Source of the DNA: Platerodrilus igneus
Lineage: Eukaryota > Arthropoda > Insecta > Coleoptera > Lycidae
Assembly (NCBI GenBank): GCA_036346225.1
Contig: JARFIW010000966.1
Coordinates: 372,001 to 436,000 of the forward strand
DNA: 64,000 bases
Direction: 5' to 3'
Under the pieces are notes generated by a model that saw only the letters and a list, made by a program, of their open reading frames with translations, did no database searches and was not told the DNA's origin. Of the stretch, positions 9,850 through 20,658 are shown piece by piece (position 1 is the stretch's first letter; each line of letters starts with the position of its first letter). Both the position numbers and the translations under genes were made by a program.

Positions 9850-11635
9850 GATAATTATAATATATGAGCAAATTAGAAATGTACTGTCCTGGATTTTAAT
9901 TTAAAATATCAAACACATTGAATATACCCGGAGTAAATGGGCCCTGAATAATACCTTATTTCGTTCTGTATTTATAATTTATTTTGAATTTGTATACTCT
10001 GGAGTATGGTGAGCTCATGATAACCCAGTTAATTATGAATAATGTATGCGTTTGTTCTTCGCATACTCTTACCACAAACAAAAAAAAACAAACCCATGTA
10101 CTCTTCACAATAAACATTCTAAATTCCTGATGGAACGTTAATAAGCTTTATATACACCTTTTTGATTTCTATTTAAATACCTTAATAAAGTTAGTCATAC
10201 GTATTATTTTTAATACGCAAAATAATGCTCGATACCTTCAAAATTTACTCTCACACGTCACACAATTTTCATTGTTTCATGGTTTATAACAACAACAATT
10301 TTAAAGCGTTACCTGGAATTTCTAGAAGACCTCCACTCCGTTGATGATGCGGTAAAGTAGTTCGCTCTGCTTTGCTGTCCGCCTCTAGCTATTCGTAGAA
10401 GAACCCCATTTAAGTTGTGCTGCTTTTCCGGTGCATCCAATTTCAAATCCAAATTAATTCCACTTTTTTCATACTTACGTACTTTCGTTTAATTTACTTT
10501 AAATTTACGTTACTTCACGTCACTTCCCGAGCTTGTTTAAAATAAATGTTGTACCTCAAATTAAAATTTAGACTCGCCACTTATTCGCGTATCAAATTAT
10601 GAGGCCAACACTGTACTATTTAAAATAAAATAACTTTATATACTTACAAGCTCGTTCGTAGTCTGAAGCGATCAAAGTACTAAGAGAACGATGAAATAAG
10701 AGAGCGAGCCGTGCTAATTTGTCAAGTATTTATATGCTTCGACTGTAACTTCTCCAGACCCTCTTACCGTGAAAAATCTAATTTAAAATAACACGTCCTT
10801 AAAATTTTGTTTCAACCGTTTTCGAAATCCCCGAAATTTAGCGCGTCGTTACGATATTTTCCAATAAACCCGACTTCAAATATCCCCGTGTTTGCCTGTT
10901 TTAAAACTAACGATATCGACCAATAGTATATGCATTGACGTCTTCAAAATCCCGCCTATCCTAACGCTGTTCCTTTCTCATGCATATTATATGTTTCTCT
11001 CTAACCTTGTTTCAGTGGTAGAGAATCGATATTCCTGTCCGCGTTTTATTGACCCCATGTGGACTGAATACTTGCTTTTTGAAATGCACTGTCCGTATGC
11101 CTGTCTCATTCCGACGTATTTCATTGACCCTCTATCCTTTGTGCACTTTAAAGACACCTTTAGTTAACATCTACGCGAATCCTCCAACCGTTTACCCGAT
11201 ATTCTTTAAAACTTGTTTGTTATCTATAAAAATAAGGGGAACCTGACATTTAGAAACATGCAGGTGTTTAATTAACCGACGTTTTAACACCACACTTCTA
11301 CGAGCTTCTTTTCATGGTATTTCAACCCAACCGATTTATTTGTTTGTTATAACGAACGCTATTCGCCTTGGATTTATTGATTTTTCATGCTTTTATGCGT
11401 ATTAGACGTAATTAAACTCCATTAAATTAATAAATAAATTGCATTGGCTTCTAAAATTTATTTTCTTTACGAACCTAACTAAATTTTATTCATTAATTGT
11501 AAATTTTTGTTAATACTTGTTACATTAAACTGAACTAAATAAAATAACTTTCGCACGTAAATTCTGGTTGTTTCCTCTATACAGGGTGTTTCAAATTGTT
11601 TTGTTTATAGTTAAATTTAACCTTTTAAAACCACT

Positions 11636-11638
<3 letters not shown>
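9850..11638 (-). repeat. Noncoding module D, minus orientation
   Basis: On the minus strand there is a TATAAATA box at 10727-10734. Two donor-like sites follow: GTAAGTA at 10641-10647, and CCAG|GTAACG with its junction at 10312/10313. It ends toward 9850. It resembles module B in order and in stretches such as AATCGATATT. Plus-strand ORFs at 10892-11246 have no protein signature and cross the TATA-side sequence, so they were left out. Confidence 0.35.

Positions 11639-11668
<30 letters not shown>
11639..11668. repeat. (TA)n microsatellite
   Basis: The tract is flanked by CCACTACAA on the left and TTGCTGTGATAAGG on the right. The flanks are roughly complementary, as if two module starts abut head to head. 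Confidence 0.9.
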
Positions 11669-11670
<2 letters not shown>

Positions 11671-13580
11671 CTGTGATAAGGGGTTGTTTAAGGGCGTACT
11701 TTATAGTAAAGGTCGTTTAGGAATTGGAAATTATAATAGGAAGCAGAAAACTGCATTTATTTAGTAAAAGAATTGGGAAATGGAGATAGTGTGTAAATAG
11801 TAAGCAGTCAACACCCTGTATATAAAGTATAAATAGTTTTAAGCGACGCAAATAGACACAGGAAGACGCACAGTTAGCGTAGGAATAAGGAACACATGCA
11901 TTAAGTAGAAAGTAAATATTTAACACCCTGTAGATAAAGTTTTAGTTAATTTAGGTAAGGCAAATAATGATATTTTCAGTGGAAGCACGCGTATTTTATA
12001 AGTAAACATAATAAAGTGTAATTAAACACGCATTCAAAAGAGTTCCAAACAATTAGGTTAATACGGAGATAAGAAATAGAGCTTCAAGAAGCATAGTAAA
12101 TGCGTACAAACTAGTTAACCATTTTCAATAAGAAAGGAGATTAAAAATTGCGTAAATAACATGCATATATGAAAATTAAAAGTCGAATTGCATCAGTTGT
12201 TTATGGAAAAGCGATTAGATTCGTCAAAACACCGCATGTTTGATAACAAGACAGCTGCGAGCAGGCCACAATTATTGGAAAGCATAGAAAATTACATTAG
12301 AAACTACTTTAAATGCAAAGATTTGATTGGTTAAAATGAGCGACGAGTTTGTAGACCATACCCACTGACGGAGTAGAAGGTCAATGATATATTAACAGGC
12401 ACAGTGATAACGAGGCAGTTTTCAACTCAACAAAGGCCGAGGTGCGCCACTCTGAGACAAAGTGAGATACGTAATAATATAAAGTGAAAAGTTGTATTAG
12501 TGCGACTAAGATGAAGATTACGATTGCCGATTAAACGTAAGTAGATTTTGAAGAATTTATTTTAAACTAAAGCACAATAATAATAGGGCTTCTGAAGCCG
12601 GGGAGAATAATGCAATTCTGAGTCAGGGGAAAATAAATGATAAGAATTCCAATTTTCAAGTCCGGGAAGAATAATAATACAAGTTCGAGTTTGGGGAGGA
12701 TGATAATCCAATTCTAAGTTTGGGGAAATTGATAAGAGGTAATAAGTCTGAATGAGATGACAATAAATTGGGGTGCATAAGTATAAGTTAATAATGGTAG
12801 TCCAGAGAGTGATGGCTATAATTTAAATGCAATGGTTCAAGCGTGTGGATAGACAATATTTCGAATAGGCATGTGATAATCTTGAATTGGAGGAAAATAA
12901 TTTTTATTCAAATGGATGGCTTAATGCATGGGAAATATTAGCTGATGCGTCAATTGCGAGAAGGAAATAGCAAAGATAATAGACTAGGTTAGATTTTTAG
13001 TTATAAGACATTATTTTTCAATTTTTTTTATTTGAATATTGGATTTGCTTAATAAAATGAATGTGAAAAAGTCAACAAAAAGAGGACTTGCATACGTATA
13101 AAGTGCGTGATATAATAGAGGTTTTGAACGTTTCACACTTCTTTTTTTTTATAAAAATAATAAGTTTTTTTTGGTGAATTTGGGTTTGATTAAAAAGTAT
13201 ATGATTTTAATAAATGAGATTTACAACATTAATTAATTGAAAAGTGTATTTTAAATAATTTACAAAAACTGTACATAATATTTGTTTCGTTATATAGAAT
13301 CGAATTAACTGAATTTTATAATCCCAAATAAATGCTAGTCGAGGTCATAAGATAAAGTTAATGGGAGTGATTTGATAATTTAAACAATCAAGGAGGAGCT
13401 ATAAGTTGAATACGAAATTGATAACGAGTAAGGCGGTAACATATCAAATTTTGTTATTGGTTGACAAGGTAGGTTCAAGATAAAATCCAGTTTCTGTAGT
13501 TTCTGGAGGGAGTTTATAGCAATATTAATAAGACACCCCCACGACGGGGAACGATAATTCCAATTCTTGTTTATTCATAG

Positions 13581-13582
<2 letters not shown>
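11669..13582 (+). repeat. Noncoding module E, plus orientation
   Basis: AT-rich, no ORF of note. It repeats ACACCCTGTA(G/T)ATAAAGT twice (about 11811 and 11926). It has a donor-like AAAC|GTAAGT at 12536/12537 after a stretch resembling the exon-like ends of the other modules, GACTAAGATGA, also seen in module A near 4849. Grouped with the module family at low confidence. Confidence 0.3.

Positions 13583-13615
<33 letters not shown>
13583..13615. repeat. (TA)n microsatellite
   Basis: A TA tract between modules E and F, preceded by TTCATAGCAA. Confidence 0.9.
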
Positions 13616-13622
<7 letters not shown>

Positions 13623-14170
13623 GTGGTTTGCTGTGGAACGTCTCTGGAATCATACCCGACTTTTGGTTTGACATAATTATGTGTAGCCAAACTCGAATCT
13701 TGCCCTCGGCTGCACTAAATAATGCTTCTTACCTAATTTCCTAAATAATATTGTTGACACCTACCTGTTACATCCAAAAACTTTTTTGCAATATCCTCAT
13801 GCTGAAACCTAAATAGATATCCACACCAATCACACACTCAAAATAACTGAATTGACCAAATATATCACACTCTATTTAAATTAGATCCATAGTACATTTT
13901 AAAACACCATTCCTTTAAGTACATCCATAAAGGTTTATAATTTTATAACAATAATCATGCAAATTGATAACCTTTTAAACACATATATTTTTATTTAAAG
14001 TAAGAAAGCGTTGCTCGTACCTTACGTTACTCTTTTGTCTTAGCATGAGCTCATAATAAAACTCTACAACAGTGCATATAAATTTCCAGCACTACCAAAT
14101 ATCAATAAGCTCTCTGTACCTCTTTACAACATTTGGTTATCTGTAAATTCACCCAAGAAAAGCATCTTCA

Positions 14171-14175
<5 letters not shown>
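13616..14175 (-). repeat. Short module F, probably truncated, minus orientation
   Basis: About 560 nt without coding capacity. It shares an ATGAGCTCATAATAAA block near 14044 with modules B and D, and ends in CCCAAGAAAAGCATC beside the next TA tract. Confidence 0.3.

Positions 14176-14213
<38 letters not shown>
14176..14213. repeat. (TA)n microsatellite
   Basis: TA tract followed by ACTCAAATTTAGACCAAGG; a related ACTCAGACCAAGG lies just right of the palindromic element at 32457. The intervening 14214-14734 is AT-rich with no gene seen. Confidence 0.9.
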
Positions 14214-14215
<2 letters not shown>

Positions 14216-14734
14216 CTCAAATTTAGACCAAGGTAGAAAATTAATTAACGACATCAAATAATTTTAATCACCCTGTATAAAGAAACAAATAGAAATTACG
14301 TGCGAAATTTATATTAATTAATTCAATTTTAAGTAACGGGTATTAAACAAAGTGTACAAATAATAATTAATATTTAATTAGTATTCGCTAAAAATTAAAA
14401 GGTAGAAGTCAATGCCATTCATTATTATTTTAATTGAAGTTAATTGAACCATTAGTAATATATAATAAGCATAAAAGCCTGTGAAAATCCAAGTTTGATT
14501 AAAATACCAAGAAAACAAAGCTCGGAGAATTATATTTAAAAACATTCATTAGGAGCACACACCTGCAAACTTTTAAATGTCAAATTCTAATAAATTCGAG
14601 CTGATAAACATGCAGATTCTACGTAGATTGGAACGGGTGAATGCTTTAGCACGAAATACAAAACAGCGTTTATTTAAAAGTCACGTCGCGATTCTACGTG
14701 GATTTAAATAACAGATAGTAAAGAATATCGATTT

Positions 14735-14740
14735 GTACCA
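14735..14740. repeat. Target-site duplication GTACCA, left copy
   Basis: GTACCA directly precedes the first base of the palindromic element and recurs directly after its last base. Six bases is the duplication length known for Polintons. Confidence 0.8.
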
Positions 14741-14755
14741 AGTAGATGATATACC

Positions 14756-14983
14756 TTCCTTCTGGGCCACTTCGATCCTCACTCGATCGATCCCCCCACC
14801 CTGCCTTCTAGTTCGCAGTTGTTGAGGTGGTGTGCCTTGTAAATTCTGACGATCCTCAATACACTTCTGGCGCACACCGTTTCTCACTGGATCGCCACCC
14901 CCCCTCCTACCCCTTTCTGCTTGCCTACTAGTTGTAGGGTGTTGAAGGGGGAAGGGGGTCTTATGACAATTCTCATGACTCAT
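14756..14983 (-). other. Terminal-region ORF, probably not a gene
   Basis: A minus-strand frame opens with MSHENCHKTPF at 14983 and runs out of the element end. It is Arg-, Gly- and Gln-rich because of G-rich tracts. In the right arm (starting near 32211 on the plus strand) the same start is followed by a frameshift and an early stop, so selection on this frame is not evident. Confidence 0.25.
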
Positions 14984-14997
14984 TCGAATTCTTCATT

Positions 14998-15371
14998 ATG
15001 TTTATCGGCTTTGCGGGTGTCCTAATCAGCATTTTGCAGACCAGAAAATTTTTAACGATAGTGATAGGCAGATATAATTGTGAAATTACATAGGATTATT
15101 TAGCACTATTAATTTAATATTTTAATTTTACTTTTTAACATATATCATTTTTAATATTAGACTAGTATAAGTATGTTCTTAAATTTTAGAATTAAGTTGA
15201 CTCCATAATTGGACTTGTATACCTATGTCTGTGGAGACTTTATTAATAAATGAAATTATGTTTATCGGCTTTGCGGGTGCCCCATTTGGCATTTTTGCGG
15301 TCTAGAAAAATTTTTTAACGATCCTCATGACTCGTATGAATTCTTCATTATGTTTATCGGCTTTGCGGGTG
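14998..15371 (+). repeat. Three direct copies of a 22-bp motif, left arm
   Basis: The core TTTATCGGCTTTGCGGGTG occurs within 14998-15019, 15258-15279 and 15350-15371. Each copy is followed by a G/T-rich block and an AAAAATTTTT-like run. All three also exist in the right arm. They lie between the terminus and the ATPase gene; a control or replication role is inference. Confidence 0.7.
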
Positions 15372-15431
15372 CCCCATTCGGAATTTTGAGGTTTAGAAAA
15401 AATTTTTAAGGAAGTTGGTAAACATGGACCT

Positions 15432-16034
15432 TTGTTCCCATCCAATATAAGGGCAATATTTGCGGGACCATCGAGTTGTGGAAAAACCAACGCTCTAATA
15501 TCTCTCATTTTACATGAGAATGGACTTGCATTCCAAAACGTCTATGTGTTTTCTAAAAGTTTATATCAGCCAAAGTATGAACTGTTAAGAAAGTTATTTG
15601 AACCCTTAAAGACGGATATTGGGTACTACGAATTTGGGAATTATAAAGATTTGATAAGGCCAGAGGATGCAAAAGAAGATTCAATTATTGTCTTTGATGA
15701 TATTTATGCAAACGAACAAAACAAGATCGCACGGTTTTTCTCCTGTGGTAGACATAAGAGTATCGATTCCTTTTACTTATGCCAAACGTATGCCAGCACA
15801 GTAAAGCACGGACTTAGAGATAACGCTAATGTTATTTCAATATGGAAACAGGATGATGCAAATCTTTGGCATATCTTTCTAAATCATGTTGGCAGTGATA
15901 TGCCCTTTATAAAGTTTAAAGAAATTTGTCAGCGATGCTGGAATGGTGGTGACTCGAAATATAGTTTTATTACTATTGTAAAAGATTTTGATTTGGGTAA
16001 GGGGCGATATAGAAAAATTTCGATGAGTATATAA
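15432..16034 (+). pseudogene. A32-like packaging ATPase, left-arm copy, N-terminally truncated
   Basis: The frame reads MFPSNIRAIFAGPSSCGKTN, with the Walker A loop GPSSCGKT at residues 12-19. It then shows VYVFSKSLYQPKYE and the Walker B run SIIVFDDIYANEQ near residue 84. Next come SCGRHKSIDSFYLCQTYA, a sensor-like block typical of FtsK/HerA-superfamily viral ATPases, and KQDDANLWHIFLNHVG. Such ATPases pump genomes into capsids in Polinton-lineage viruses. Compared with the right-arm copy, the N-terminal 90 or so residues are gone through the 576-bp deletion. The last residues differ because of a frameshift near 16015. The presumed start Met is an internal residue (Leu-Phe in the other copy), so expression is doubtful. 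Confidence 0.8.
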
Positions 16035-16077
16035 ATATAGAAGAAGCCGTTAATGGTTAGCCCCAATCTCAAGTTTC

Positions 16078-16545
16078 ATGATGACGGCCGCTAAAGATTT
16101 TATTGTAAGCAAACATAAGCATCATTTTATGCAGGATGCCGTACGAAGGAAGTTTGTGGAACGCAAAAAAGATATACTACTTCACAACCAGATTTCAAAG
16201 AAGCTCATAAACATTGCATGAGCCTTTGCAAATCACCGCTTCCCAGTCATAAGGAATAGCGGAAAAATACTAAAACTTATGAAGGAGATTAAAGTTGAAA
16301 ACAAAGGCGAACTTTTAAAAAAAGATTAAGTTACCAGTTAACGACGAGCCTGTACATCGTTAGTATACAAACGTGCTGGTTAAAACTGAAGACGAAAATA
16401 TATACACGTCAGTTTATGGAGTTAAGTATAATCCCCAATCTGATACGCATAGTTCGGGAAAAGTATATTGAAATTGATACAGAAAACAGTGACATAACCT
16501 TAAATAATAGAGGTCATCCTAGCACTAGAGGGTATCTATAATAGA
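16078..16545 (+). pseudogene. Decayed Polinton-associated ORF of unknown function, left copy
   Basis: The gene starts at ATGATGACGGCC, 44 nt after the ATPase frame ends, in the same orientation. The first part encodes a basic segment (KHKHHFMQDAVRRKFVERKK), then a stop. Frames that follow give AFANHRFPVIRNSGKILKLM, LVKTEDENIYTSVYG and LNNRGHPSTRGYL. From memory, the last resembles a short Gly-rich motif near the end of an uncharacterised insect Polinton protein encoded beside the ATPase. At least three frame breaks are present. Function unknown. Confidence 0.45.
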
Positions 16546-16700
16546 AGAATTAAGAGAAGAGGGTTGTATAATAGAATAAGCATAACACAAATCGAGCACA
16601 ATCAGGGCATATCCGAACAAGAGTAGCTCATATAAAAGGACTGTTGGCATAGAAGTTATAATTTATCGATTATACAGTTTAAAGAGGTGATTAAACAAAT

Positions 16701-16961
16701 ATGTATAAAGACTTTGGGAAGGTTATTCGAAGATTTTGCAATGCTCTACGAGTAAAAAAGGCGGAATGTGGGCAACGGTTTTCGATAGAAGGACAAAAAT
16801 GTCTTATGTGCCAGTCATACGAGGAAGCAATACAGCACTGTACTGCTGTGTTAGTATTACCCGAAGATTTGGATGATTTTATGGAAATAATCGAGGAGAT
16901 GGGATTTATAAAACTGTTGGCAGATATTCAGATGGAATATCTTTTAAATTCTAAGTTTTAA
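16701..16961 (+). CDS. Small ORF of unknown function, left copy
   Basis: An 86-residue frame opening MYKDFGKVIRRF, basic at the N-terminus, with ECGQRFSIEGQKCLMCQSYE giving three Cys in a possible metal-binding arrangement, and an acidic, hydrophobic C-terminus. It lies downstream of the ATPase and unknown ORF in the same orientation. The right-arm copy (29914-29661) carries a frameshift in the middle and a Cys-to-Arg change. No family recognised. Confidence 0.4.
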   Translation: MYKDFGKVIRRFCNALRVKKAECGQRFSIEGQKCLMCQSYEEAIQHCTAVLVLPEDLDDFMEIIEEMGFIKLLADIQMEYLLNSKF

Positions 16962-17002
16962 GATAAAAATTTAACTGTCTCAATTACTGTCATAAGAAAT
17001 GA

Positions 17003-17198
17003 ATGATGAGAATTTACATCAACAGTATCAACAACATCAACAACATCGATAACATCAACAACATCGATAATATCAACAATATAATCAACTTTACCAACCT
17101 CATGAAACCATTAAACAATTACAGCACCAACGCCCACAACATCAGCTTAGCCGTCTCTAATATTATAATGGGCAGGAGCAAAATATTAATTGGATAAG
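17003..17198 (+). pseudogene. Low-complexity CAACAT-repeat ORF remnant, left copy
   Basis: The DNA is a run of CAACAT/CGATAA-type hexamers. In one frame it gives alternating Asn, Ile and Asp; in another it gives a His/Gln-rich protein (LHQQYQQHQQHR) with stops. The His/Gln frame is the likelier original, perhaps the tail of a structural protein. Matches 29613-29419 in the other arm. Confidence 0.3.
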
Positions 17199-17600
17199 AA
17201 AATGCTTCCTATACATCCAATAGGGTGGAACCTAGACTACCGAAAAGATTCCAAAGGATAGCCAATAACTGGATATCTATATAATTTGTATCAGCATTGT
17301 ATTTTGTAAAAATAAAGTTGTATAAAGTTGAATAATGTTTTGATAATACGCTCATAATGAAATGTCGTTTTACATCACTTTTGCGAATACAGCGCTAAGG
17401 TCGTCGTAACGGATACTATTGGGCTACGCTCGATCAATAGTTGCTCAATCGATTGCAATCTAAGTCGCCAATACATTGTGATATTCTAATCGTACCCGAT
17501 GTTACTCTAACCTATGATCCAACAGTCCCATATATATCCAAATTGTCACATTACTAAGTAACTTACAGTTAATCACAATAATTTGCAATATAAAGCCTAG
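17199..17600. other. No gene seen
   Basis: AT-rich spacer. The plus-strand ORF of the mirror segment (29258-29497) is not conserved as an ORF here and looks accidental. Confidence 0.5.
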
Positions 17601-17620
17601 GGATGGGGTACGACGGTTCT

Positions 17621-17806
17621 TTATAGCCACCAGGCAGCGCTTTTTATACTATATATACCTGACATTTTAATGGATGACATCCTGGTTTGTAAGCAGGGAT
17701 TAGGATCATCCAATGCCGATACACTCCACATTGTGGTATCTGTCGTATAAATATGGCCAACCACCAGTTTAAACCCCAAACCATTTTCCAGTAGCTTTAT
17801 ATCCAT
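17621..17806 (-). pseudogene. Divergent small gene, unknown function, left copy
   Basis: The minus-strand frame starts MDIKLLENGLGFKLVVGHIY and agrees with the plus-strand frame at 28801 in the other arm for about 28 residues. Small indels then shift it, so this copy is the more decayed one. It is the only gene of the arm facing away from the centre. No family recognised. Confidence 0.4.
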
Positions 17807-17809
17807 GAT

Positions 17810-18690
17810 GCTATTTTAACAACCGAGTTTACTTATTGTTATGATATTTGGGCGCAAGGTAACACGGTGCAATAACACTACCTCATAGCCTATTCGCTGA
17901 GCTTTTGATGTTGAATTGGAACCATGCCGCAAGCACCGTGGACCCGGCTTTAGTCAGAGGCGTGTGCAATGGTCTACCATGCGCACAAAGATCAAAAGCA
18001 ACATAGTAAATATTTTTGACACCTTTATAAATGAATTATAGCTATTAAGTTGATATTAACAAAACATGCAGTTACATATGCACGATGGATAAGATGCCTG
18101 TTGTGCTAGCCTGTATAGAATTATGGACTCTCAAAGCAATTATGCGTAGCCAATAACAGAATGAATAAATGTGATTGTTTTGTTATGATGCAAATTATTA
18201 GGTAAAATGAATTAGTAATATTGTAAGCAGAAGGGAGGGAAGGGATAATAAACGACAGCATTCAATAATTTATAATGAATACGACCGTGGGCTACTTCAG
18301 TTTTATTGTAGTATTTTTAATAGTTTGTAAATTTTGATATTGAAATTGGAATTGATGTGTAAATATAATATAAGAATTAAAAATTAAAACCAGTAGTTTA
18401 CATGGAGACTGGGCATGTCACCAACCAGGTCAAAAAATAGATTTTATAGGTATTTCAGTTATTAAAGACATTGCACCAAATTCATTCCTATAATATATCA
18501 TGATGCTAACCAATCATAATCCTATTACATAATACTAAAAACTAGCGGTAGCGGCGACTTAAGTTGCTGCTACAGTTTATAAACCTATAAAACTTAATTC
18601 ATATACAAATTTTCATGCTACTGAATAAATAAGATGTAAATAAAATAGCCGAGCGCCTGCCTATTTGCAACATTTATTAAAACGTGTATG
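17810..18690. other. No gene seen
   Basis: Noncoding by eye and well preserved between the two arms. It includes a G-rich run (GAAGGGAGGGAAGG near 18228) and GTTGCTGCTACAG with its partial complement. Confidence 0.5.
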
Positions 18691-20300
18691 CAACGGTCAT
18701 ATTAATATACACGGCTGGCGAATACTAAACACATAATTATGCTAAAATAAGTCTTTTAAAATAAACATCGTCATCATCTGAAACAATGTGCTGTTAAAAT
18801 CTGGCCACAAAAGTTAGTTTACTTACCTAGAGCGACTTCACAAAACTCGATTCGCAAACTGAAAGGCCGAGCACTTTACGTTAATGTATCAGCATATGTC
18901 ATAAGGAAATGCTCCGAGTGTAAACACCAGGAAACTATCTATGAGCAAAATGCTTAACCATTTCTATTATTGTGCTATTCATTAGCAGAAATCTGCACAA
19001 ATCTGCATAAATATTACGTCCAATGCTGTTTTTTGTTTAATGTCTGAAAGCAACTAATTAAAATATTGCATCATCCGTTTTACATAATTCACGTATGTAA
19101 AATTTGTAAACATTCAATATTTGTGTAATTTAAAGAACGAAATAATGCTTTACATAATCAAATGAGGTATTTTCATTATACAATACAATAATAATTATTA
19201 CAATAGGTAACCCTATTTTGACTATTAAAACAATGTCGATGTGTGAGCTCAAACGATTAGTTATTTGATAAAAACTTCTTGGGGGCGCGATTCAGTGGTC
19301 AACGCCTACTTAAACATGTCTATGCTTGTATAAATGTGCGTGACGTCATAAATATCATAGCTTATAAATATTTCTAGCTGTAAAATATATTAACCGGATG
19401 CACGTTTGAGGCTTCTGCGCTTTACTAAGTTCTATTTTAAAATGAAAATTGTTTTGTATTCACAGAATGTCGGTCTTTAATTTAAAGATCCGAACACATA
19501 ATAACCAATATAATTTACAGATTTTTAAAAATGGGTCACTAATAGAAAAGATTTTTATAATACGTACTAATTTGCCTTATGGAGAGCTGCATTCGCGAGC
19601 GTCTTTGGTACCACGATACAATTATGTATCATGAAACCGCACCAGAAAATTGAATAACAACGGCACATATTTTTCGGAGCACCGATTAATGCAGATTTTA
19701 TAAAAATTTGTTCATGCCATCTGGTTCATCGAATTTCACACTGTTGTTTGCCAAACACTAGTAAATTTAAATAAGTAAGATGTTTCTGTATGACAATTAA
19801 ACTACTGATGTACGATCGTATAGATTGCGGCTATTTTCTGCAATTTACAGAAAGTGAAATCATTATACATATCTGAAAAAATATATAAATATCAATCAAG
19901 CATACACACGCCCAAAAATGTTCGACTTACCTAGAACGATGTTTAATTACAGTAAAATATCAGTCGAAGGAGTGTTAACCTCTCACGATCACCCGACGAC
20001 TATGATTAGTCTCGAACCCCCACAAAGTTATAAAATGATTACATCATGACTCATCCAAAATTCTACATCACGTCTGTGCGAAGCTCGGTAAAATTGAGGT
20101 CAGCGCTGCTTTTATATAGAGTTCGAATATTTTCAATGGATCCTAAGATATTAACAAAATTATTAAAATTAATTAGAAACCTAAAACTATCTCAAAAACT
20201 ATTGAATTTTACTAAAAGTCGCATTAAATATATAATTCATATACAAAATTGCGTTCGTCTTTGTCAATATCTGGAACCACACTAAACCGTACTAGAAAAT
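18690..20300 (+). repeat. Noncoding repeat blocks Z and X, first copy (left arm)
   Basis: Block Z (about 18690-18980) begins with ATATTAATATACACG. It carries CCGAGCACTTTACGTTA and ends in TTGTGCTATTC. Block X (about 19200-20300) carries the CRE octamer, then GACTCATCCAAA, TATTTTCAATGGATCCTA and TTAGAAACC. Both recur in the same orientation at 22080-23238 but in the order X then Z, so the recombinase gene lies between two X copies. No coding function seen. Confidence 0.6.
19341..19348. promoter_or_regulatory. CRE-like octamer, block X, left arm
   Basis: TGACGTCA within GCGTGACGTCATAAATATC. Mirrored at 27257-27264. Confidence 0.4.
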
Positions 20301-20658
20301 TAAATCGTTAGTATCACAACGAACATATTTTTCGCGCCGATTTAACTGATTTTATAAAAATTTGTTTTTCGCCTAGCAAATGAAATAAATCATATCTACC
20401 CTAAAAATCTGACTGAAAGTAAATCTTTGCGTTTCTAGGGCCGCAAAACTCATAATAAGCATGATTTTATAGGTTTTCACGATCTAGACACCTATGACTA
20501 TCATTGAGATTCATATATTGCGGCTTTGACGTTTCAAATAATTTATCATTTAACCTCGGCGTCGGTGTATTGTTAATAAGAGTTTCAAATAAAAATATAA
20601 AATTATCATAGATGAGTAGTGAATAATTGTAATTCTAACTGAATAACTGTTAGTGAAG
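20301..20658. other. Upstream region of the tyrosine recombinase gene
   Basis: AT-rich, no gene. It is well conserved between the arms, as expected if it holds the promoter of the recombinase gene, but no clear TATA box decides the point. Confidence 0.4.
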
